Shown here: positions 1 to 5,387 of the stretch, in pieces
Position numbering within the stretch: the stretch's first letter is position 1
How the letters are laid out: every line of letters begins with the position of its first letter
From: JAAYXU01 sp050942555
Lineage (GTDB): Bacteria > Bacillota > Clostridia > Christensenellales > UMGS416
DNA length: 6,388 bases
Reading direction: 5' to 3'
Assembly: GCA_050942555.1 (NCBI GenBank)
Contig: JBMNNN010000124.1
Location: forward strand, 1-6,388
Program-made: the position numbers and the translations under genes
Notes under the pieces: generated by a model
The model's input: the letters and a program-made list of their open reading frames with translations, nothing else
What the model was told of the DNA's origin: nothing
Databases searched by the model: none

Positions 1-1
1 C

Positions 2-949
2 AATATCGACGACGCGCGGATCGAGGAGCGTTTCGACAGGGGCAGCGAGCTTATACTGCTCGTCCCCAACGGAGATCCCGTCAGCGCCGCGGCATTTGGC
101 GAGGCGCTGCGGGAGCACGAGGCGGTCCGCTCGGTATCCGGGTTTTATGATTCGGTGGACCCCGCGCATCCCGACTTTTTCATACCCTCCGACGTGCGGG
201 ACGCTTTCCTGACCGACGACGGCCGCATGGCGGTGACCGTGACGCTCGCAACCGACGTGGAGGACGCAGGGACGCATGAAGCCGTCGATGCGCTGCGCGC
301 GCTGTGCGAGCGCACATTCCCCGGCGAGTGGTCGATGACGGGCCCGCCCGCCGTGTACCGGGATCTGGCGGCCATTACCGGAGAGGATTTCCGGCGGGTA
401 ACGCTCTTTTCGATCATACTCATCGGCGCCATACTGCTCATTTCATTCCGCTCGCTGTCGCTTCCGCTGATACTGGTCGTGTGCATCGAGTCGGCGATAT
501 GGATCAATGTCGGCGCGTCGTATTTTGCAGGAGAGCCGCTCTTTTTCATCACGTCGATCATCATCAACGCCGTACAGCTGGGCGCGTCGGTTGACTACGC
601 GATACTCTTTACGAGCCGTTACCGGGAGAATCTCGCGTCCGTTCCCGACCGGCGCGGTTGCCTTATTCAGACGTTCCGCGACACCGGGCGGTCGATACTG
701 ACCAGCGCGCTGACGCTTTTTGCCGCCACCAGCACGATCACGCTCATATCCACGATCCGCACCACCAACGAGATCATGAAGCTGATGGCCCGCGGATGCC
801 TGATGAGCATGGGCACGGTATTCCTGATGCTACCGGCGCTGCTGACGCTTCTTGATCCGGTCATCCGCGCAACGACATGGCGCTGGCCTGGCCGCGCCCC
901 GCAAATCCATAGTCCGCAGGGAGAGAATGGGCATGAAGAAACTGCGTAG
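2..949 (+). CDS. MMPL/RND-superfamily transporter, C-terminal part (5' truncated by the window edge)
   Basis: This is the C-terminal 315 residues of an integral membrane exporter of the MMPL (HAE3-like) branch of the RND superfamily. Such proteins use the proton gradient to export lipids or other hydrophobic molecules, or act as export accessories. The frame is open from base 2 to the TAG at 947-949, so the start lies upstream; a GTG at 155 is internal. Fragment residues 1-130 look like the end of the second extracytoplasmic loop. Five hydrophobic segments follow, at about 133-149, 154-173, 179-206, 232-251 and 258-284, matching TM8-TM12 of a 12-TM MMPL protein. The third ends in GASVDYAILFTSRYRE, the family's signature helix, whose Asp (fragment residue 198) is the expected proton-relay residue. 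The tail after TM12 is short and polar. The gene overlaps the next one by 17 bp, which indicates one operon and translational coupling. The substrate cannot be read from the sequence. Confidence -1.
   Translation, partial: NIDDARIEERFDRGSELILLVPNGDPVSAAAFGEALREHEAVRSVSGFYDSVDPAHPDFFIPSDVRDAFLTDDGRMAVTVTLATDVEDAGTHEAVDALRALCERTFPGEWSMTGPPAVYRDLAAITGEDFRRVTLFSIILIGAILLISFRSLSLPLILVVCIESAIWINVGASYFAGEPLFFITSIIINAVQLGASVDYAILFTSRYRENLASVPDRRGCLIQTFRDTGRSILTSALTLFAATSTITLISTIRTTNEIMKLMARGCLMSMGTVFLMLPALLTLLDPVIRATTWRWPGRAPQIHSPQGENGHEETA
918..923 (+). promoter_or_regulatory. Ribosome binding site of the heptad-protein gene
   Basis: AGGGAG lies inside the 3' end of the transporter gene, 9 nt before the ATG at 933 and 3 nt before the ATG at 927. 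The spacing favours 933. Its position within the upstream coding region supports coupled translation. Confidence -1.
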
Positions 950-2735
950 AATTGCGGCGATCACCGCCGCGCTCGTGATCCTGATGAATGTGCCGGCGCT
1001 GGCCGACGTGCGCCGCGACGAAACCGTATACGCGCTGCTGGAGGCAGACGGCACGGTGGCCCAGTCGGCGGTGGTGGTGCGCCTGTCGGGTCGGTCCGCG
1101 CAGGATGCGACCGAGTATGGCGACGTGAGCGGCTGGAGGCTGCTGGACGGCGACGCGCCCGCGGTCGGGGATGGCTCGCTTTCGTGGCCCGCCGCCTCGA
1201 TTACCGGCTCTGGCATATACTATGAGATACCGGGCGGGCGGCAGGCGCCGATAGACATCGCGATCGGGTACACGCTGGACGGGCAGCGCGTATCCCCCGA
1301 TCAGCTGGCCGGGGCGCACGGCCATCTTGCCATCCGCGTCACCCTGACCAACCGGTGGAAGAAGGACGACGGATACGAGCCGCTGCTGTGCCAGGTCACG
1401 TTTACGCTGCCTTCCGAGCGCTTCGCGAACGTGACCGGAGGCGGCGCCCACGTGATGGCCGGACACAGCCTGACGGCGGTGGCGACGCTTCTTCCCGCGC
1501 CCGAGGCGTCGGTCACGCTGGAGGCCGACGTCATAAACCTCGAGCTTGAGCCCATCATGATTCAGGTTCTGCCGGGAAGCCTGACGCTGCCCGATGAGAT
1601 CGGGGAAGGGATCGATTCGCTGCGCGACGGCACGGCGGAGCTGGCCGACGGGGCCGACGCGCTGGCAGGCGGCGCGCGGGAGCTTGCGGGCGGAGCGGGC
1701 GCGCTGGCAGGCGGCGCGCGGGAGCTTGCGGGCGGAGCCGACGAACTGGCCCGCGGCATCGACGCGTTCGCCCGGGGCATCCGCACGCTCCATGAGGGCG
1801 GCGCGGAGCTGGAGGAGGGTCTGTCGGCGCTCAGCGACGGGCTGGCCGCAAGCGCAGGCGGAGCTGGCGAGCTTGCGGGCGGAGCAGATGCGCTGTCCGG
1901 TGGGCTTGGCGCGCTTACTCCGGCCGGAGCGTCGCTGGCGGAGGGTTTGGCGCGGGCCCAAAGCGGTGCGGAGAGCCTCGCGGGCGGTGTGGGCGCGCTG
2001 TCCGACGGTCTCGCGCAGGCATCGGCTCTCGCTACTCTGACCGCGGCCGACGCGCAGGCGCTGCTGGGGAGCGCTGCTCCCGAAAGCCCCGAGTACGCGC
2101 TGCTTGCGAAGATCGCGCAGCTCGCGGTGACGGTGGACGCGCTCTCGGCCAATGCGCCCGCGCTCGCAGACGGCCTGCTGGACGCGGCCGCGGGTCTTTC
2201 CGATATGGCCACAGGATTTGACTCCTACAGCGCGGGCGTATCGGAGTCGGCGGGCGCGGCGGCCGCGCTTGCCGATTCGCTCAGGCAACTGGCGGACGGC
2301 CTTACCGGGCTGAGCGCGGGGCTTTCCCAGTCGGACAAGGGGTACGCGGCGTACCGGGAGGGCGTGCTGAACCTCCTGCATCATTCCTACAAGCTCATTT
2401 CCGGGTCGCGCGAATACGCGGACGGCGTCGCGGCGTTCGCCGGGGAGACGGATAAGCTGGCCCGGGGAACCGACGAACTCGCGCAGGGCGCGGGCGAGCT
2501 GGCCCAGGGGACGCGCACGCTGCGGGATTCGGTAAACGACGAGCTTGTCAAAAATCTGGGCGGCGACAGGGCCGAAACGGTTTCGTTCACCGATACGCGC
2601 AACGCGCCCCCGGCTACGCAGGCGTTCCTGATGCGCACCCGGGCCGTCCGCATGCCCGAGGAGTTGAGAGAGCCGGCTGAGACCGAACCCCCCACGTTCT
2701 GGCAGCGGATACTGGCGCTCTTTGGCATTCAATAG
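933..2735 (+). CDS. Secreted x-x-x-Leu-x-x-Gly heptad-repeat protein, probable MMPL partner
   Basis: This predicted exported protein has 600 residues from the ATG at 933. I chose that start because AGGGAG (918-923) lies 9 nt upstream and because it begins directly with a signal peptide: KKLRR, a hydrophobic core, then a likely cleavage after Ala24 (PALA|DV). The in-frame ATG at 927 is only 3 nt from the same site. Residues 25-226 are mixed and probably beta-rich, beginning DVRRDETVYALLEADG. Residues 227-362 and about 408-535 are strings of heptads of the form LadGadeLagG, the pattern described by TIGR03057 and found in the extracellular regions of YhgE/Pip-type proteins. A stretch without regular heptads (363-407) separates the two arms, so an antiparallel helical hairpin is possible. 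The C-terminus ends in a short amphipathic FWQRILALFGIQ, with no clear membrane anchor. The gene overlaps the transporter gene, so a joint role in export or envelope work is inferred. The exact function is unknown. Confidence -1.
   Translation: MKKLRRIAAITAALVILMNVPALADVRRDETVYALLEADGTVAQSAVVVRLSGRSAQDATEYGDVSGWRLLDGDAPAVGDGSLSWPAASITGSGIYYEIPGGRQAPIDIAIGYTLDGQRVSPDQLAGAHGHLAIRVTLTNRWKKDDGYEPLLCQVTFTLPSERFANVTGGGAHVMAGHSLTAVATLLPAPEASVTLEADVINLELEPIMIQVLPGSLTLPDEIGEGIDSLRDGTAELADGADALAGGARELAGGAGALAGGARELAGGADELARGIDAFARGIRTLHEGGAELEEGLSALSDGLAASAGGAGELAGGADALSGGLGALTPAGASLAEGLARAQSGAESLAGGVGALSDGLAQASALATLTAADAQALLGSAAPESPEYALLAKIAQLAVTVDALSANAPALADGLLDAAAGLSDMATGFDSYSAGVSESAGAAAALADSLRQLADGLTGLSAGLSQSDKGYAAYREGVLNLLHHSYKLISGSREYADGVAAFAGETDKLARGTDELAQGAGELAQGTRTLRDSVNDELVKNLGGDRAETVSFTDTRNAPPATQAFLMRTRAVRMPEELREPAETEPPTFWQRILALFGIQ
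1658..1738 (+). repeat. Exact 39-bp tandem repeat, period 42 bp, inside the heptad gene
   Basis: Bases 1658-1696 and 1700-1738 are identical over 39 bp and are offset by 42 bp, which is 14 codons or two heptads. Each copy encodes ALAGGARELAGGA. The first bases outside the match differ (1657/1699 and 1697/1739). Other heptads in the gene are similar at the protein level but diverged in DNA. This therefore looks like a recent in-frame duplication, or a copy kept alike by slippage or gene conversion. Copy number could vary between strains without breaking the frame. Confidence -1.
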
Positions 2736-2748
2736 ATTGGTATAAGGC

Positions 2749-2777
2749 TACAGCCGGTCCGTTCAGGACCGGCTGTA
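2749..2777 (+). terminator. Hairpin terminator after the transporter/heptad operon
   Basis: TACAGCCGGTCC (2749-2760) pairs perfectly with GGACCGGCTGTA (2766-2777) around a 5-nt loop, GTTCA. It starts 13 nt after the TAG stop of the heptad gene. The stem is long and GC-rich, but the bases after it (ATTCGTGTTGG) form only a poor T tract. Termination may therefore be partial, or the hairpin may act mainly as a 3' stabilising structure. On the opposite strand the region beyond the hairpin is not T-rich either. Confidence -1.
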
Positions 2778-2783
2778 TTCGTG

Positions 2784-2875
2784 TTGGCAGCAGGAAGAAT
2801 CCTCAGGGTGACAGTACGAAAGACCTGTAAATTGCTCAAATGGTGGAAAACAGGTAAAGTAACTGTTGTAGCCAT
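2784..2875 (+). other. Nested inverted repeats in the AT-rich gap; possible structured RNA or regulatory DNA
   Basis: Several short complementary pairs nest without crossing. TGGC (2785-2788) pairs with GCCA (2871-2874). AGGA (2792-2795) pairs with TCCT (2800-2803) around AGAA. ACAGTAC (2811-2817) pairs with GT-A-ACTGT (2859-2866), with one bulged A. ACCTGT (2823-2828) pairs with ACAGGT (2850-2855) around a 21-nt loop. Together they would draw a branched fold of about 90 nt. I do not recognise any known riboswitch or small RNA in it. The stems are short and could be chance. The element lies upstream of the best ftsK promoter, so it would be transcribed only by read-through from the left or from an unseen promoter. 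No coding region is evident here. Confidence -1.
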
Positions 2876-2892
2876 AAGGCGTCAAGAATCCT

Positions 2893-2921
2893 TTGTAATT
2901 CAAAGCGATGCAATGTATAAT
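2893..2921 (+). promoter_or_regulatory. Probable sigma-A-type promoter of the ftsK-rimO operon
   Basis: A -35-like TTGTAA (2893-2898, 4 of 6 to TTGACA) is separated by exactly 17 bp from a perfect -10 TATAAT (2916-2921). Transcription would start near 2928, giving a 5' leader of about 36 nt before the ATG at 2964. The local DNA is much richer in A and T than the genes. Both boxes sit in small palindromes: CTTTG-TAATT-CAAAG (2891-2905) over the -35 and GTATA-ATAG-TATAC (2915-2928) over the -10. These could be regulator sites or a by-product of base composition. Confidence -1.
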
Positions 2922-2947
2922 AGTATACGGTAAAAAACGTCTCAAGC

Positions 2948-2954
2948 GAGGTGA
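2948..2954 (+). promoter_or_regulatory. Strong ribosome binding site of ftsK
   Basis: GAGGTGA is closely complementary to the anti-Shine-Dalgarno end of 16S rRNA and lies 9 nt before the ATG at 2964. It is the best site in the window and fixes the ftsK start. Confidence -1.
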
Positions 2955-2963
2955 CCTGCCCCG

Positions 2964-5387
2964 ATGGCGCGCGGCAAGAAAAGGACGAGGAAGGCAGCCA
3001 GCAGCGAGGATACGCACCGGGAGGAAATCGCCGGTCTTATTACGGCAGCGCTGGGCATATTCTTCATCGTGTGCATATTTGCTGCTTCGGAATCCTCGGC
3101 TGCGGGGCTTGTGGGCATGTGGATACGCGACAGGCTGTTTGGCCTGTTCGGTTTCGCGGCGTATCCGATCCCGTTTGGCATCGTGGCGCTGGGCGTACTG
3201 ATCATCATCAACAGCCACAGACCGCCCCGCTGGCATCAGGTTCTGCTGTGGAGCGCGTTCGGATTAAGCGTGCTGTCGTTTGTCAGCGTTTTCTTCCTGG
3301 ACGAGATCGCGGCCGACACGTTCGGCTCGTTCGTCGCCTCCTACTATGATCTGGGATGGAGCAGCGTGCGGGGCTGCGGCGCGGTCAGCGCGATTCCGCT
3401 CTACCCTGTCAGGCTCTATCTGGGACGCGCGGGCGCGTATCTTTTCTTTGCGACGGTGATACTGTCCGTCGCGATCATAAAGACACGCCTGTCGCTGCGC
3501 GCGATGGGCAACGGCATCCGCGACCTTGGCGCACGGGCGGTCGCGACGGCGCGGGACTACCACCAGCGCGCCCGGTCGCTGTACGTCGAGGACCTGGACA
3601 AGCCCGCACGCGGCAGCGAAACGCCCGACTTGAGGCTTATCGATTCGTCGGTTTTCAGCAGCGAGCCGCCCCGGATCGTCGATCACGAGCTGAACGCCGT
3701 GCCCGCACATGGGGCGGCCCCCGAGCCCGAGGCCGCGCCGGGCGATATTCCGGAGTTCCTGCGTCCCTATCATAGGCGCGGAGCGGCCGCGCCCGGGGAG
3801 CCCATCGAGCAGATTACAATACTGCCCGATACCGAGCCTGAGATAAAGCCCCGGGCCGCGACGCCCGGCTCGCGGGCAAAGGCGGAGCCCGTCGAACTCA
3901 GCGTCGCCGCGCCCCCGCCGCGCGAATACGTATTTCCGCCCATAGAGCTGCTGCGCACCGGAACGCTGGGCGCGCGCGGCTCCCGGGACGATTACCTCGA
4001 AAACGCGCGCAAGCTGGAGAATACGCTGCTAAGCTTCGGCATTACGGCCAAGGTCATACAAATAAGCCGCGGGCCGGTGATCACCCGCTACGAGCTGCAG
4101 CCCGCGCCGGGCGTCAAAATCAGCCGGATCGTCAACCTGTCCAACGATATCGCGCTCAACATGGCGGCCCGGGGCGTGCGCATCGAAGCGCCGATACCCG
4201 GCAAGGCGGCCATAGGCATCGAGATCGCGAACACCGATATATCGACGGTGTTCCTGCGGGACGTGATCGAGAGCAGCGCATTTACGCAGTCGGGCTCGAA
4301 GCTCACCGTATGCCTGGGGAAGGACATCGCGGGAAAGAACATCGTCACGGATCTGGCGAAAATGCCCCACCTCATGATCGCGGGCGCGACCGGGTCGGGA
4401 AAGAGCGTGTGCATCAACTGCCTGATCATCAGCCTCCTTTACAAGGCCCGTCCCGACGAGGTGCGCCTCATCATGGTGGATCCCAAGGTGGTCGAGCTGA
4501 GCGTATATAACGGGATCCCCCACCTGCTCATACCGGTGGTCACCGACCCGAAGAAGGCGGCGGGGGCGCTCAACTGGGCTGTGCAGGAAATGACGCGGCG
4601 CTACCAGCTCTTCGCCGAGAAAAAAGCCCGGGACCTGGCGCGGTACAACCAGCTGGCCGAGGAGGCGGGAGAGGAGCCTCTGCCGCAGATCGTCATCATC
4701 ATCGACGAGCTGGCCGACCTGATGGTGGTCGCGCCCACCGAGGTCGAGGACGCGATCTGCCGTCTGGCGCAGATGGCGCGCGCTGCGGGGATGCATCTTG
4801 TCATCGCGACGCAGCGCCCGTCGGTGGACGTCATTACCGGCGTCATCAAGGCCAACATACCCTCCCGGATCGCTTTCGCCGTGTATTCGCAGACCGATTC
4901 GCGCACCATACTGGATATGGGAGGCGCGGAGAAACTGCTGGGGCGCGGCGACATGCTTTTCCACCCCAGCAGCAGCCCGAAGCCCGTCCGCGTGCAGGGC
5001 GCGTTCGTGGATGAGCCCGAGGTGGAGAGCGTCGTTTCATTTATCCGGGGCGCGCAGGAAGAGTCGGAATACGACGAGGAGATCATAAGGAAACTCGAGA
5101 GCTTTTCCGGCGAGGAGTCGGGCGAGAGCGAGGAAATGGGCCCGCAGGGGCTCGACGAGCTCATAACCGACGCGATCGAGGTGGTCCATGAGCAGGGGCA
5201 GGCGTCGATATCGATGATGCAGCGCCGCCTGCGGGTCGGATACGCGCGCGCTGCGCGTCTGGTCGATGAGATGGAGCAGATGGGCATCATAGGCCCGGCC
5301 GACGGGAGCAAGCCGCGCCCGATACTCAAGTCCAGGATGGAGAGCCTTGCCATCGTGAATGGGACGGATCGCGCCGATGAACTGTAA
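2964..5387 (+). CDS. ftsK: DNA translocase FtsK/SpoIIIE family
   Basis: This complete 807-residue protein is a septum-anchored hexameric ATPase that pumps chromosomal DNA through the closing division (or sporulation) septum. Residues 1-20 are basic and polar. Four hydrophobic segments follow, at about 22-42, 60-83, 92-112 and 153-173. A linker rich in Pro, Ala and Glu runs from about 190 to 320, short as in Gram-positive members. The alpha domain is about 322-430. The motor has Walker A GATGSGKS (474-481), Walker B IVIIIDELAD with Asp581 and Glu582, ATQRPSVDVITG (615-626) and DMGGAEKLLGRGDMLF (from 651). An acidic linker (about 698-727) leads to the DNA-reading winged-helix gamma domain (about 730-795), with QASISMMQRRLRVGYARAARLVDEM followed by GSKPRPIL. 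All key ATPase residues are present and the length is normal. It starts the operon and overlaps rimO. Whether its role is FtsK-like (division) or SpoIIIE-like (sporulation) cannot be decided from this sequence. Confidence -1.
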   Translation: MARGKKRTRKAASSEDTHREEIAGLITAALGIFFIVCIFAASESSAAGLVGMWIRDRLFGLFGFAAYPIPFGIVALGVLIIINSHRPPRWHQVLLWSAFGLSVLSFVSVFFLDEIAADTFGSFVASYYDLGWSSVRGCGAVSAIPLYPVRLYLGRAGAYLFFATVILSVAIIKTRLSLRAMGNGIRDLGARAVATARDYHQRARSLYVEDLDKPARGSETPDLRLIDSSVFSSEPPRIVDHELNAVPAHGAAPEPEAAPGDIPEFLRPYHRRGAAAPGEPIEQITILPDTEPEIKPRAATPGSRAKAEPVELSVAAPPPREYVFPPIELLRTGTLGARGSRDDYLENARKLENTLLSFGITAKVIQISRGPVITRYELQPAPGVKISRIVNLSNDIALNMAARGVRIEAPIPGKAAIGIEIANTDISTVFLRDVIESSAFTQSGSKLTVCLGKDIAGKNIVTDLAKMPHLMIAGATGSGKSVCINCLIISLLYKARPDEVRLIMVDPKVVELSVYNGIPHLLIPVVTDPKKAAGALNWAVQEMTRRYQLFAEKKARDLARYNQLAEEAGEEPLPQIVIIIDELADLMVVAPTEVEDAICRLAQMARAAGMHLVIATQRPSVDVITGVIKANIPSRIAFAVYSQTDSRTILDMGGAEKLLGRGDMLFHPSSSPKPVRVQGAFVDEPEVESVVSFIRGAQEESEYDEEIIRKLESFSGEESGESEEMGPQGLDELITDAIEVVHEQGQASISMMQRRLRVGYARAARLVDEMEQMGIIGPADGSKPRPILKSRMESLAIVNGTDRADEL

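Noticed and set aside
852..932. A longer version of the heptad protein starting at TTG 852
   Set aside because: The added 27 residues would precede the signal peptide and lie wholly within transporter coding sequence, with no ribosome binding site of note. The ATG at 933 has correct spacing and starts with KKLRR.
155..949. Reading the transporter as a complete gene starting at GTG 155
   Set aside because: The frame is open to the left edge and the upstream residues continue a sensible extracytoplasmic domain, so the gene is cut by the window edge.
1658..1738. Short CRISPR-like repeat array
   Set aside because: There are only two copies with no unique spacers, they are inside a coding frame, and the period equals two protein heptads.
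861..2732. A 623-codon open frame on the minus strand covering nearly the whole heptad gene
   Set aside because: It mirrors the GC-rich, periodic codon pattern of the + strand gene. Its product is an Arg-rich low-complexity string with no recognisable domain, while the + frame has a signal peptide, regular heptads and a ribosome binding site.
2722..2746. A promoter from TTGGCA (2722) and TATAAG (2741) that could transcribe the structured gap
   Set aside because: The spacing is only 13 bp, too short for a normal sigma-A promoter, and the hairpin at 2749 would follow at once.
2804..2883. A miniature transposable element bounded by a 9-bp target duplication
   Set aside because: The block has no terminal inverted repeats and no known transposon ends. 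The direct repeat alone is weak, so it is kept only as a low-scored finding.
2763..3236. A minus-strand frame crossing the gap, ending in a Cys- and aromatic-rich stretch
   Set aside because: Its upstream half is antisense to ftsK, and I see no ribosome binding site or start codon that would give a small protein confined to the gap. The odd composition reflects AT-rich non-coding DNA.
4029..4964. A 311-codon minus-strand open frame opposite the ftsK motor
   Set aside because: It is the shadow of the conserved Walker A/B region; its His/Arg-rich product is typical of antisense GC-rich frames.
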